Positions 36,442 through 45,637 are shown, counted from the first letter of the stretch. The stretch: 64,000 bases of DNA from Leadbetterella sp035299025 (GCA_035299025.1 DATGXK010000016.1:1-64000), one strand, 5' to 3'. The notes: generated from the letters alone by a model not told the origin. Numbers and translations: made by a program.

Positions 36442-38229
36442 ATGTATAATCAAGAAGATCTGAAGCTAAAACTTCTGTCAGAACTTAAAAGCATTGCAAC
36501 CGAACTAGGTATAGAACTAGATAAAGGTGCCGCCAAAAAAGACATCATTCAAAAAATCGCTGACTACAAACCACAAACTAATCAGGAAATAAAAGCGGAG
36601 GCTAAGCCAATAAAGCCTTCAAAGGTAAAAACTGAAACTCCAACATTGTTTTCAGAGAAGCCAGCCACTAATCCCCTCTCTATGGAACCAGAAGACAAAG
36701 GGCCTAGAGTAAGGAAGAGAATAACGAGAGTTGTGACTGAAGATACCATGACTTCTGAGACACCAGAGCTTGTTGCAAGCCCTGTAGCGGCCGCAGAGGA
36801 ACCAAAAGAAGAGTCAGTTATTCGAGAGTTTAAAAAACCGGAGTTTAGAAAGCCAAATCAACCCAAAGTAGAACCTAGAAATAGGCCAATGGATGTTGAA
36901 AAGGTAGAAGTGCAGCCGGAAATAAATGATGATTTGAATCTGGATTTGGTAGAAGATATTGATATTTCTGACCTAATAGAAGAAATTCCTGATATTACAG
37001 ACGAAGATTTGGGATTGGACGTGCTCACCAATGAGCAAAAACAAGAAGCCAAAAGAAAGGAAGATTATGGTAGGTCTATAAAGAAGCAGTTCAATAACCT
37101 TGTGAAGGAGTTTGACGGTCTCATAGAAAACATTGGTGTACTTGAGATCATGAGTGAAGGAAGTTATGGTTTCTTGCGATCTGCTGATTATAATTATTTG
37201 GCCAGTCCTGACGATATATATGTTTCTCCTTCTCAAATAAAACTTTTCGGTCTTAAAACCGGAGATACTATCCACGGCTCTATTAGACCTCCGAAAGATG
37301 GCGAAAAATATTTTGCACTCTTGAAGGTACTTTCTGTAAACGGAAAGACAACCGAGGAAATTCGTGATAGAATACCATTTGAGTATCTTACACCTTTGTT
37401 TCCCCAAGAAAAACTTAACCTCAGCACAAGGTCAGATATCATGTCTACCCGTGTGCTGGATTTGTTCTCGCCAATCGGTAAAGGCCAGAGGGGAATGATC
37501 GTAGCTCAGCCCAAAACTGGTAAAACGGTTCTTTTGAAGGAAATAGCCAACGCCATAACTATCAATCATCCGGAGGTTTATCTTATAATTTTATTGATAG
37601 ACGAAAGACCAGAGGAGGTTACAGATATGCAAAGAAGCGTAAGGGCTGAGGTGATATCTTCTACTTTTGATGAAACCGCAGAGAAACATGTAAAAGTTTC
37701 GAACTTGGTGCTGGAAAAAGCCAAAAGATTGGTAGAGTCTGGTCACGATGTGGTTATTCTTTTAGACTCTATTACACGTTTGGCCCGTGCCTACAATACC
37801 GTGATGCCATCATCTGGAAAGATACTTTCGGGTGGTGTTGATGCCAACGCACTTCACAAGCCTAAAAGATTCTTTGGTGCTGCAAGAAAAATTGAAAATG
37901 GTGGCTCTTTGACTATCGTTGCTACAGCTCTAATAGATACGGGTTCTAAAATGGATGAGGTAATCTTTGAAGAATTCAAAGGAACGGGTAATATGGAGCT
38001 TCAGCTTGACCGTCGTTTGGCCAACAAGCGTGTCTATCCTTCTATCGATATTTTGGCATCTGGTACTCGTAGAGAGGATCTTTTGATGGACAAAGACGAG
38101 TTGCAAAGGGTTTGGTTGTTGAGAAAATATATGGCAGACATGAACCCAATGGAAACCATGGAATTTTTGCTTTCAAAAATGAAAGGCACCAAAACCAACC
38201 AGGAGTTTTTAATGACCATGAACAGATAA
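36442..38229 (+). CDS. rho: Transcription termination factor Rho
   Basis: 595 residues from the ATG at 36442 (MYNQEDLKLKLLSEL); an upstream TTG adds eight non-homologous residues. N-terminal helix-extended-loop-helix region about 1-45, then a roughly 170-residue charged, acidic, low-complexity insertion typical of Bacteroidota Rho. RNA-binding OSB fold at about 225-300. ATPase: Walker A AQPKTGKT, LIDERPEEVTDMQR, LLDSITRLARAYNT, SGGVDANALHKPKRFF, and the R-loop GTGNMELQLDR. Essential helicase for factor-dependent termination. Confidence 0.96.
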   Translation: MYNQEDLKLKLLSELKSIATELGIELDKGAAKKDIIQKIADYKPQTNQEIKAEAKPIKPSKVKTETPTLFSEKPATNPLSMEPEDKGPRVRKRITRVVTEDTMTSETPELVASPVAAAEEPKEESVIREFKKPEFRKPNQPKVEPRNRPMDVEKVEVQPEINDDLNLDLVEDIDISDLIEEIPDITDEDLGLDVLTNEQKQEAKRKEDYGRSIKKQFNNLVKEFDGLIENIGVLEIMSEGSYGFLRSADYNYLASPDDIYVSPSQIKLFGLKTGDTIHGSIRPPKDGEKYFALLKVLSVNGKTTEEIRDRIPFEYLTPLFPQEKLNLSTRSDIMSTRVLDLFSPIGKGQRGMIVAQPKTGKTVLLKEIANAITINHPEVYLIILLIDERPEEVTDMQRSVRAEVISSTFDETAEKHVKVSNLVLEKAKRLVESGHDVVILLDSITRLARAYNTVMPSSGKILSGGVDANALHKPKRFFGAARKIENGGSLTIVATALIDTGSKMDEVIFEEFKGTGNMELQLDRRLANKRVYPSIDILASGTRREDLLMDKDELQRVWLLRKYMADMNPMETMEFLLSKMKGTKTNQEFLMTMNR

Positions 38230-38250
38230 GTTTTTTTTAGGTAATCTAAG

Positions 38251-38281
38251 AAAGGAAGTCCAGCCAGGCTTCCTTTTTTTT
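38251..38281 (+). terminator. Intrinsic terminator of rho
   Basis: 8-bp stem (AAAGGAAG / CTTCCTTT) and a 10-nt loop, followed by a T-run, 21 bp after the stop. Confidence 0.75.
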
Positions 38282-38475
38282 GTTATTTGCCTTAGTATTC
38301 TTCTCGAACACATAAACATTTACTATTGAGTCTTAAAGTATTGATTATTAATAGGTGACGAATAATAATTTTAAGTTACTTTTTGCCAATTTAAGCGTCA
38401 GAATTATTGTGTTTATTAAAATTTGTTATAAATTGTGTAATATTTTGTTCATTAAACTAACCCCTTATCTTAATC

Positions 38476-39024
38476 ATGAATAGATTTTTGATTCCGCTTC
38501 TGATTTTGTTAGGGTCATTGCTTTTCAGTTGGTTTTGGAACTGCAACAGGAAAGACTACTGTCCTGATTGTCAACCAAAAGCCACAGTAGCTGAGGTAGC
38601 TCCCGCACCAGCAGTGGCTGACACCATCGCCACACCGACTGAGGACACGACTCAACTCAATCTAACTCCCGAGGAGAAAATTCTCTTTGCACCTCTTGAT
38701 GTTTATTTCGAATCTGGCAGGTCTTCTATTATCCACACAGAAGAGATTGATGCCTGGTTGGCTACCGCCAAGAAATATTTAGAGAAAAACCCAAATGAAA
38801 AACTTAGCTTGACTGGCCACACAGACAGCGATGGCGACGATGCCACCAATGTGAAGCTCTCTGAAAGAAGAGCGGGTATAGTGAAAGGAATTCTTGCCAA
38901 GGAAGGTTTTGCTGCTGCCAATCTTGAAGTAAAAGGAAAAGGCGAAGCTGAGCCGATAGCCGAGAATGATACGCCAGAAAATAAGGCGAAAAACAGGAGA
39001 GTTTCAATCAGACTTATTAAATAA
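38476..39024 (+). CDS. Small OmpA-domain envelope protein
   Basis: 182 residues. A hydrophobic N-terminal helix (about 3-22) followed by CNRKDYCPDC, a Pro/Ala/Thr linker, and an OmpA C-terminal peptidoglycan-binding domain at about 70-182 (YFESGRSSI, LTGHTDSDGDDATN, LSERRAGIVKGIL, NRRVSIRLIK). No obvious lipobox, so probably inner-membrane anchored with the domain in the periplasm. A HhH-domain membrane protein gene follows by 26 bp; they are likely co-expressed. Confidence 0.85.
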   Translation: MNRFLIPLLILLGSLLFSWFWNCNRKDYCPDCQPKATVAEVAPAPAVADTIATPTEDTTQLNLTPEEKILFAPLDVYFESGRSSIIHTEEIDAWLATAKKYLEKNPNEKLSLTGHTDSDGDDATNVKLSERRAGIVKGILAKEGFAAANLEVKGKGEAEPIAENDTPENKAKNRRVSIRLIK

Positions 39025-39050
39025 TTCAAAATTCAAAAATCTTAATTTAT

Positions 39051-39587
39051 ATGGAAAATCTTAAGTGTTTATTCAATTGTTTCCCTTGGGATATATTTAT
39101 TTTTGCATTGCTCCTTGGGCTTTTATTGTGGTGGCTTCTTTCCAAACTTTTGGGAGATAGACTAAAGTCACATGCAAGCGAACTACAAGATAGAATCAAT
39201 TTTCTTGAAGGTGAGCTAGAGGCATGCAGAAAATCTAAAGTCTCAGCCAATGTAGATCTTGGTACCGCCGCCGTGGCAGCCCCAGTGGCAGCTGCATTTG
39301 TTGCTCCAGCGGCAGCTGCACCTGTTGCCAATAAGAAGGATGACCTCAAAATTGTGGAAGGTATCGGTCCTAAAATAGAAGAACTGTGTAACAATGCCGG
39401 TATTTATACTTTTGCCGAGTTAGCAGCTACTTCGCCTGATAAACTTAAGGGGATTTTGGATGCGGCAGGTTCGAGATTCCAAATGCACGATCCTACTACT
39501 TGGCCAGAGCAGTCGGCCCTAGCGAGAGATGGCAAATGGGATGAGCTCAAAAAATGGCAGGATGAGCTGAATAAAGGCAAAGCTTAA
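39051..39587 (+). CDS. Membrane-anchored helix-hairpin-helix domain protein
   Basis: 178 residues. One membrane helix at about 12-34, a short coiled segment (about 40-60), an Ala/Pro/Val-rich linker (about 70-95), then a HhH-like domain (DDLKIVEGIGPKIEELCNNAG, FAELAATSPDKLKGILDAAG). Such HhH domains bind DNA or act as protein modules; related ones are fused to ribosomal proteins in this phylum. With the preceding OmpA protein, it may link envelope and nucleoid, but that is speculation. Confidence 0.75.
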   Translation: MENLKCLFNCFPWDIFIFALLLGLLLWWLLSKLLGDRLKSHASELQDRINFLEGELEACRKSKVSANVDLGTAAVAAPVAAAFVAPAAAAPVANKKDDLKIVEGIGPKIEELCNNAGIYTFAELAATSPDKLKGILDAAGSRFQMHDPTTWPEQSALARDGKWDELKKWQDELNKGKA

Positions 39588-39606
39588 TTTGTTAGATCAA
39601 CAATAC

Positions 39607-39636
39607 AAAAAACGATGGGAGACCGTCGTTTTTTTT
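39607..39636 (+). terminator. Intrinsic terminator after the HhH gene
   Basis: 12-bp stem (AAAAAACGATGG / CCGTCGTTTTTT, one wobble) capped by a GAGA tetraloop of GNRA type, then T-run. Confidence 0.8.
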
Positions 39637-39665
39637 GTTTAATTTGCACGCTAAATAATTACCCT

Positions 39666-40184
39666 ATGGACATAAAACTCAAGGCCAAGCTCAGTAAAAT
39701 TACAACTTTTGTATTCGATGTAGACGGTGTCTTTACTGATGCTACACTCTTGGTTGGTGAGGATGATACCCAACGTGTATTCAATGTTCGTGACGGCTAC
39801 GCAGTACAGATGGCTGCCAAGTCTGGCTATAGATTGGTTGTAATATCGGGCGGAAAACAAAAGAGTATTGGTATAAGATTGTCAGGTATAGGTGTAACGG
39901 ATATATTTCTTTCTGTGGGTACAGATCAAAAATTGCCAGTTTTTCAGAAATACATTTTAGAGAGTAACATCAATGAAGATGAAGTTCTTTTTATTGGCGA
40001 CGATATTCCTGACTATTTGCTAATGAAAGCCACCAATGTGTTGTCTTGTTGTCCTGCTGATGCCACCGCGGAGGTCAAGGCTGTGTGCGATTACATATCG
40101 CCAATAAACGGCGGAAAGGGTGCAGTTAGAGACGTAATTGAGCTGGTTATGAAGGCTCAAGGCAAATGGATGAAAGTGTTTTAA
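39666..40184 (+). CDS. kdsC: 3-deoxy-D-manno-octulosonate 8-phosphate phosphatase KdsC
   Basis: 172 residues from the ATG at 39666; an ATG at 39615 lies inside the preceding terminator and is rejected. HAD-IIIA C0 fold: DxDG motif FDVDGVFTDATL, NVRDGYAVQMAAKSGYRL, VISGG, and FIGDDIPDYLLM. The C-terminal GGKGAVRDVIELVM is characteristic of KdsC. Produces KDO for LPS core. Its TAA overlaps the TAA of the convergent trehalase gene in TTAA. Confidence 0.93.
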   Translation: MDIKLKAKLSKITTFVFDVDGVFTDATLLVGEDDTQRVFNVRDGYAVQMAAKSGYRLVVISGGKQKSIGIRLSGIGVTDIFLSVGTDQKLPVFQKYILESNINEDEVLFIGDDIPDYLLMKATNVLSCCPADATAEVKAVCDYISPINGGKGAVRDVIELVMKAQGKWMKVF

Positions 40185-41620
40185 TCTTCGTTTTTGAAAC
40201 TTAAATATACACCATTGGTCCAGCCAAATCCATCTTGGTTTGGGTATTCGCCACCACCTGTTTCAGCGTTTGAAGTTTCTACATTGTACTTCTCCGTAAA
40301 TTTACCTGATTGTGCAAAAATGGTTTCATTCTGTTTCGTCCAATTCTTTTTTATTTGCTTAGCCAGTTCCAAGAGTCCGTAATTTCTAAGTCCGCTGTAG
40401 GCCATCCATTGCAATGGAGCCCAGCCATTGGGTGCATCCCATTGTTGTCCACTGTGGCGTGTTGTAGTCAGTAGTCCACCACTTTTTAGAAATTCGGTCT
40501 TCAAAACCATCGACACTTGAGTGGCTTGTTCTGCTGTAGCAAGATTGAAGTAAAGAGGGAAAACGCCCGCCAAAGTTAAATTTTGTCTAAATTGGTCTTT
40601 GGAAATATCATAATCACAGAAAAATGAGGATTCTTTATTCCAGAAATATTTTTGGATAGCCGCATGCCGTTTTTCTGCCAATTCCAGATACTCCGAGGAT
40701 TTGGTTGGATGTAGTTCTGAAAGTCTTTTTTCCAAATGAAACAAAAGACAGTTTAAATCAACTGGTAAAATATGTGTGGTATTTATGGTAGATAAGTCGT
40801 TTTCCTTTTCCAGCCATCGGCTGCTAAAATCCCAGCCAGATTCACATGCCGCTCTTATGTTTCGAAATAAATCCTCTGGTTTTTGTGTTGAGGCATGACT
40901 CAGTTCTACATCTTCTATATAGGATTCTGGTCTCGGAGAGGGCTGATTGTCATTGTAAATGTTCAGGGTTTCGCCATCTGGCATTTGTATGCTTCTCTGG
41001 CTCATCCAAAACAGGTACTCACTTTCCATCTGATTTAAAAAATCTTTTGGTTTTTTTGAACTCTCAAATCTGTCCAACAAATCTACCATGAGACTAAAAA
41101 ACGGCGGCTGAGATCTGCTCAAGAAATATGTGCGATTTCCGTTGGGAATAAAACCATATTTATCAATCAAGTAGCCGAAATTTTCAATCATTTCTACCAC
41201 CAATTTTCCTTTTTTTGATATCAAAAGACCCAACATTGTAAAATAACTATCCCAATAGTAGGTTTCCTGAAATCGCCCACCTGGTACTACAAATGGATTT
41301 GGCAGTCCAATGTATGTAGAATAATCGTTATGTGCAGGTGTTTTTTTTGTCAAATGTTCCCAGAGCTGGTCAATATGTTTGCTGGGGTTATCTGTGTTTG
41401 ATGTTACAAACGTTTCCTTATCTGGAATTGTACTTTTGAAGTTTTCATTTACAAATCCTCTTAGGTCAAATTCTGGAGAAGACTTAAGGTTTTCATACTC
41501 CAATACTATTTGCTCCAAACTTCTCAAGGCTACCATATCTGGGAACGTCTTGGAGTCTTTGAAAATACCTGAGAGTTGCACGGCTTCAAAGAGTTCCTTT
41601 TGCTCAACTATCGTATTCAT
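40181..41620 (-). CDS. treF: Cytoplasmic trehalase (GH37)
   Basis: 479 residues, no signal peptide. Both GH37 signatures are present: PGGRFQETYYWDSYF and QWDAPNGWAPLQ. Further conserved blocks: GFIPNGNRTYFLSRSQPP, CESGWDFSSRWL and the Glu-containing TGGGEYPNQDGFGWTNGV near the end. Hydrolyses trehalose to glucose. It begins one base after the MFS transporter gene stop, so uptake and hydrolysis are co-transcribed, with a divergent AraC regulator upstream. Confidence 0.93.
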   Translation of the reverse strand: MNTIVEQKELFEAVQLSGIFKDSKTFPDMVALRSLEQIVLEYENLKSSPEFDLRGFVNENFKSTIPDKETFVTSNTDNPSKHIDQLWEHLTKKTPAHNDYSTYIGLPNPFVVPGGRFQETYYWDSYFTMLGLLISKKGKLVVEMIENFGYLIDKYGFIPNGNRTYFLSRSQPPFFSLMVDLLDRFESSKKPKDFLNQMESEYLFWMSQRSIQMPDGETLNIYNDNQPSPRPESYIEDVELSHASTQKPEDLFRNIRAACESGWDFSSRWLEKENDLSTINTTHILPVDLNCLLFHLEKRLSELHPTKSSEYLELAEKRHAAIQKYFWNKESSFFCDYDISKDQFRQNLTLAGVFPLYFNLATAEQATQVSMVLKTEFLKSGGLLTTTRHSGQQWDAPNGWAPLQWMAYSGLRNYGLLELAKQIKKNWTKQNETIFAQSGKFTEKYNVETSNAETGGGEYPNQDGFGWTNGVYLSFKNED

Positions 41621-41621
41621 C

Positions 41622-42848
41622 TCAGGCGGCTTGTTTCTTGATAATGGCTTGAATTCTAAGTACGAAAATAATCAGTAGGACGATAGGAATAAACAAGAAA
41701 TAAAAGGCGTTTACTCCACCTGTAGCTTCAAAGAGGGTTCCAACAATCCTCGAACCCAAAGTGCCACCCAATGCAGAAAAAATGATAATTAAACCCGACA
41801 TAGGCGAGTGAAGCTTTTTGGGCAAACTACTCAGCACCGCCGAATTTAACAAAGGATAAATAGGTGCAATGAATAGCCCGATAAGTGGCAAAACAAAGCC
41901 AAGATATGGCACCTCAGAAAGTTGACTAATCATCTTTACCTCTCCTCCAGAAGTTTTTAACTGAGGTAAAACAAAGAACAATATTAGAATTGAAACTACC
42001 GAACAACTTATGATAAGAACAACCCACGATATTTTTTTAGATAGCCAACCAGCCAGGAATCTTCCAAGAGCTAAAGAAATGGCCAAAATCGAAGCCATCT
42101 GCACACTTAGTTTTTCGGAAAAAGCAAATATTTTTTGATTAAACCTAGGTAGCCAGGTCATTATGCCTTGCTCTATCATCACAAAAAAGAAAGCGGAGGC
42201 TACAAAAACCAATACCAAAGGTAAAATAATGAGTTTAAAAGATGCTTTCAGGTCATCAGAAAGAGAAGACTCTTCGGCAGAGGTTTGTTTTGGGATATTA
42301 GAAATACTAAGAAAAATGAATGACAATAATATCATCACACAAAGCAAAAGATATACATTTAGCCAACTGTTCGGCTCGGTATCGCTATAGAAAAACGGAA
42401 ATAGGAAATAAGCCGACGCAATGCCTACCATAAAGAAGCCCTCTATAGAGCTCATCAGTGCGGTGTGTTCTTTGGTGGAGTTGGTGATTTCGCCAATGAG
42501 GCTATAGACTGAAAGCTTGATAAGTGCAAAACTAACTCCAATACTTAGAAAAAGAAGTTTGGCACTCGTGAAGGTATTTCCAAAATACATGCTTAGACAG
42601 CCCAAGAAAACAATTATTAGGCCTATTTGCATGGCTTTTTTATAGCCAAATCTTGGCAGAAAAGAAGCTACAAGTAGCGAGACCATGGCAATGGGAAGGT
42701 CTTTGAAGGCCTCAAGAATGGAGGCGTCGCTTTCTGATACCAAATACACATTGATGGATTTGGAAATGACAATGCCAACACTGTTTAGTAAAATAGCAAA
42801 AACGAAATAGTTCAGATAAAGCGAGGTTTTAAGCTTCCAATTGTTCAT
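41622..42848 (-). CDS. MFS transporter, probable trehalose or sugar permease
   Basis: 408 residues with about 12 hydrophobic segments. MFS loop motifs are visible as FLPRFGYKKAMQIG (2-3 loop) and LGRFLAGWLSKKISW (8-9 loop). The central cytoplasmic loop (about 190-210) is short and charged. Substrate is inferred only from operon structure with trehalase. A perfect 11-bp inverted repeat lies in its leader, and a TAATTTTG box further upstream. Confidence 0.85.
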   Translation of the reverse strand: MNNWKLKTSLYLNYFVFAILLNSVGIVISKSINVYLVSESDASILEAFKDLPIAMVSLLVASFLPRFGYKKAMQIGLIIVFLGCLSMYFGNTFTSAKLLFLSIGVSFALIKLSVYSLIGEITNSTKEHTALMSSIEGFFMVGIASAYFLFPFFYSDTEPNSWLNVYLLLCVMILLSFIFLSISNIPKQTSAEESSLSDDLKASFKLIILPLVLVFVASAFFFVMIEQGIMTWLPRFNQKIFAFSEKLSVQMASILAISLALGRFLAGWLSKKISWVVLIISCSVVSILILFFVLPQLKTSGGEVKMISQLSEVPYLGFVLPLIGLFIAPIYPLLNSAVLSSLPKKLHSPMSGLIIIFSALGGTLGSRIVGTLFEATGGVNAFYFLFIPIVLLIIFVLRIQAIIKKQAA

Positions 42849-42872
42849 GTCTTAGGAGTTTTTGGAAATAAA

Positions 42873-42898
42873 TAAAGCGAGTCAAACGACTCGCTTTA
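42873..42898. promoter_or_regulatory. Perfect inverted repeat in the leader of the transporter-trehalase operon
   Basis: Arms TAAAGCGAGTC and GACTCGCTTTA around AAAC. It sits 25 nt upstream of the MFS start codon on the minus strand, between that start and the candidate promoter. No U-tract follows on either strand, so it is more likely an operator or a leader hairpin than a terminator. Confidence 0.55.
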
Positions 42899-42942
42899 GT
42901 ATTTGTCATAGGTTAAATCCTTGAAAGTAAATTTCTTTAATG

Positions 42943-42950
42943 CAAAATTA
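42943..42950 (-). promoter_or_regulatory. Candidate -7 element of the MFS-trehalase operon
   Basis: TAATTTTG on the minus strand, followed by GCA, fits TAnnTTTG. No good -33 box at the right spacing, as might be expected for an activator-dependent promoter. Confidence 0.45.
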
Positions 42951-43017
42951 TACATAAATAAGACTACATTATTTCAGTATTTTATCTAATATTTGTACTC
43001 TGTTAATATTTTATGAA

Positions 43018-43866
43018 TTGATTCCTCTAGAAAGAATATTGCCAGACGACGGTTCGTCGTTCAGGGTACTCTATCAAAACGTAATGCCAGAAGATTTCTT
43101 GTGGGATTTCCACTATCACCCTGAAATAGAGCTACTTTTGGTTTTTGATGGTATTGGCCGACGTCATGTAGGCAACCACGTAAGCTATTATGAAAACGGC
43201 GACCTCGTACTTATTGGCTCCAATTTGCCACATTCGGGTTTTGGATATGGAGCTCTTGGGAAGCATGAAGAAATAGTAATACAGTTTAAGAAGGAGCTAA
43301 TTAAAGAAACTGTTGAATCACAAAAAATCATGCTTTTGCTCGAAAGGGCTCGGTTTGGTATTTCTTTTTCGCAAGAAACAAAACGAGCTCTTTTAACTGA
43401 TTTCAGAGAAGTAGTTGGTTTGTCGCCATGGGAAAAATACATTTGGCTTCTCAATATCCTCAATAAACTCGCCGATATAGAAGATTATCAGCTTTTGAAT
43501 GCCACACAGTATCAAAAGAGCAATTTTTCGAAAGACCAAAACAGGGTTTCACGTATTTTCGATTTTGTAGATAAAAATTATGCATCGGAGATTGATGTCA
43601 AGGTGGTTGCGGATTTGAGCAACCTTACATTGCCAGCTTTTTGCAATTATTTTAAAAAGAATCTGGGGGTTTCTTTTACCGATTTTCTCAACGAATATCG
43701 CATAAATCAAGCCTGCATTCTGCTCGCAGAGGGGCAGTCTATTACAGATGTGGCCTACAAATGTGGTTTTAATTCGCTATCTTATTTCAGTAGAATTTTT
43801 AAAACCTACAAAAAATTTTCTCCAACAGATTTCCAACGGAAAGTCCAAAAAAAAGAGCGGAACTGA
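43018..43866 (+). CDS. AraC-family transcriptional regulator
   Basis: 282 residues from a TTG start; the opening MIPLERILPDDGSSF fits the family, and no ATG precedes it in frame. An N-terminal cupin sensor (FHYHPEIELLLVFDGIGRR, GDLVLIGSNLPH) covers about 25-110. The C-terminal double HTH (DVKVVADLSNLTLPAF, ITDVAYKCGFNSLSYFSR) covers about 180-280. It is divergent from the transporter-trehalase operon across 169 bp that include a perfect palindrome, so it probably controls trehalose use in response to a sugar. Confidence 0.9.
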   Translation: MIPLERILPDDGSSFRVLYQNVMPEDFLWDFHYHPEIELLLVFDGIGRRHVGNHVSYYENGDLVLIGSNLPHSGFGYGALGKHEEIVIQFKKELIKETVESQKIMLLLERARFGISFSQETKRALLTDFREVVGLSPWEKYIWLLNILNKLADIEDYQLLNATQYQKSNFSKDQNRVSRIFDFVDKNYASEIDVKVVADLSNLTLPAFCNYFKKNLGVSFTDFLNEYRINQACILLAEGQSITDVAYKCGFNSLSYFSRIFKTYKKFSPTDFQRKVQKKERN

Positions 43867-43881
43867 GGGTTCCACTCTCTT
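43851..43881. terminator. Hairpin between the convergent araC-type and LytTR genes
   Basis: Imperfect stem AAGAGCGGAAC / GTTCCACTCTCTT overlapping the end of the AraC gene. The left A-run serves as a U-tract for the minus-strand LytTR gene. Confidence 0.5.
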
Positions 43882-43900
43882 AAATGTATTGATCTTATTT

Positions 43901-44776
43901 CTAAAGATTCTCAAGGTTTTTTCTGAATTTGCCAGAAACCTTCACTTCCTCGTTTACCTTAGCTATCGCTATTTCGTAGCCCCTCGCCGAGCCGCTTACT
44001 TTAGATATGGCATTGGTATTGAGCAATATGTTGGAAGAGAATTGGATAAATTGCGGATGTCCTGCAAATTCTTCTCTCACTTGTTTTTCGTCGATGGTCA
44101 TTACTGACTTGTCAATTCCAAACGGATTCTGGTAATAGAATTCACTCGTGCGACCCTCAATTTTTGCATAGATCAATTGATTGGGTATCAGACTGAGCTT
44201 TTCGCTATCACCTTTAAATACCAGCACTTTAAGTGGGTTTTCAGAGCTTACTACTCCTTTGTTTTTAAGGTCTGCGTTGAGATTTTCTGCTTTTCGCTTG
44301 AATTTACCATCGTGCATAGATTCCTGAATAAACACCAAAATAACAAGCGGCAACACGCTAATGGCAAATACGATGAGGCCTTCCATTGGGAAGTTTGCCG
44401 AAGTTTGGCCCTGAAGATAAAAATTTAAAGCCAAACAAATAAGTGCTGACATCAATAGGAACTGAACCAACTGTTTGCCACCTGTCCAATGGTGTTCGTC
44501 GTAATATGACTTTAAAATTGTAGGTAACAAAAATTGGCAAACAATCATGGCTCCCAAAGCTATAACCCCTGATGTGGCCAATACTAGGGTCTTTTGAGAT
44601 TCGTCTATGCCCTTAATACCAAAAGGCTGAAAAACGTAAAAAGCCACAAATACTGCCACAGCCACTGCTACCGAGTGGAGTAGGCCTCTGAAACTCAAAG
44701 TAGACGAATGATAGGGTTTTTTGAAAATATTAAAAACTGCTGAAATCGAATTTGAAATGCTTTTTAAAAATGACAT
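43901..44776 (-). CDS. Membrane-bound LytTR-domain transcriptional regulator
   Basis: 291 residues. Four predicted membrane helices between about 33 and 150, then a cytoplasmic linker and a LytTR DNA-binding domain at about 190-291 (LIYAKIEGRTSEFYY, FIQFSSNILLNTNAISKV, VSGKFRKNL). The combination is a one-component membrane sensor-regulator, common in Bacteroidota. The signal and target genes are unknown. It is divergent from the FKBP-protease pair and could act there; no operator was recognised. Confidence 0.85.
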   Translation of the reverse strand: MSFLKSISNSISAVFNIFKKPYHSSTLSFRGLLHSVAVAVAVFVAFYVFQPFGIKGIDESQKTLVLATSGVIALGAMIVCQFLLPTILKSYYDEHHWTGGKQLVQFLLMSALICLALNFYLQGQTSANFPMEGLIVFAISVLPLVILVFIQESMHDGKFKRKAENLNADLKNKGVVSSENPLKVLVFKGDSEKLSLIPNQLIYAKIEGRTSEFYYQNPFGIDKSVMTIDEKQVREEFAGHPQFIQFSSNILLNTNAISKVSGSARGYEIAIAKVNEEVKVSGKFRKNLENL

Positions 44777-44940
44777 CTTATTAGGTTATTATTATGTTAT
44801 CAGGAAATTTCAAAAATTATACCACAAATCTTTTAACCAAAAATTTGTTAATGCTTATGTTAAAAATGTTAAAATTATTATGTTTTTTTGTCTTTCTAAC
44901 GTATTTCACAATAATAATTTAAATAACAATCATTTCTTTT

Positions 44941-45612
44941 ATGAAAATAACTTCAAAAGTAGCACTTATCGTATTATTTTTCAATATTTTAACCATTTCG
45001 AAAAGTCGGGCACAAGCACTCAAAACATCTTTAGATTCGTTAAGTTATGCCATTGGTATCAATGTTGGCGACAACCTTCGTAATCAAAAACTTAACGTAA
45101 ACCCTGATATTTTGGCCAAAGCTATAAAAGATGCCATAGCAAACAACAAAAGCGTAATGACATCTGAAAAAAGCGGTGCATTTATTCAGAATTACTTTCA
45201 AAGTCAAGCTGCAAAGGCTGGTAATGAAAATAAAGCGAAAGGAGATGCGTTTTTAGCACAGAACAAAACCAAGGCGGGTGTACTTACCACGGCGTCGGGT
45301 TTACAGTATAAAGTAGTAACGGCCGGCACTGGCCTCAAACCAGTGGCTACCGATAAAGTAAAAGTACATTATCATGGCACACTTCTAGACGGTACAGTTT
45401 TTGATAGTTCAGTAAATAGAGGAGAACCAGCTACTTTTGGTGTTACTCAGGTTATTCAAGGTTGGATAGAAGCTTTACAAATGATGCCAGTAGGCTCAAA
45501 GTGGACACTTTATATTCCTTCGGATTTGGCTTATGGTCCTCAAGGACCTCCGTCTATTGGACCAAACCAAGCCTTGATTTTCGATGTAGAATTGATAGAA
45601 ATAGTAAAATAG
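44941..45612 (+). CDS. Exported FKBP-type peptidyl-prolyl cis-trans isomerase
   Basis: 223 residues. Signal peptide to about residue 25 (SKSRAQA). N-terminal dimerisation helices (LSYAIGINVGDNL...) as in FkpA/Mip/FklB, then the FKBP domain at about 118-223 (VKVHYHGTLLDGTVFDSS, VIQGWIEALQMMPVGSKW, LAYGPQG). A periplasmic folding catalyst. The tail-specific protease gene follows by 25 bp, so envelope protein folding and degradation appear co-expressed. Confidence 0.93.
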   Translation: MKITSKVALIVLFFNILTISKSRAQALKTSLDSLSYAIGINVGDNLRNQKLNVNPDILAKAIKDAIANNKSVMTSEKSGAFIQNYFQSQAAKAGNENKAKGDAFLAQNKTKAGVLTTASGLQYKVVTAGTGLKPVATDKVKVHYHGTLLDGTVFDSSVNRGEPATFGVTQVIQGWIEALQMMPVGSKWTLYIPSDLAYGPQGPPSIGPNQALIFDVELIEIVK

Positions 45613-45637
45613 TTTCTGCGAGAAACAAAAGCAAATT

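Noticed and set aside
39047..39394. Ala-rich minus-strand frame opposite the HhH gene
   Set aside because: It mirrors the Ala/Pro linker codons of the real gene and has no family features.
39615..39665. Upstream ATG extension of kdsC
   Set aside because: The ATG lies inside the terminator hairpin of the preceding gene and the extra residues do not match KdsC.
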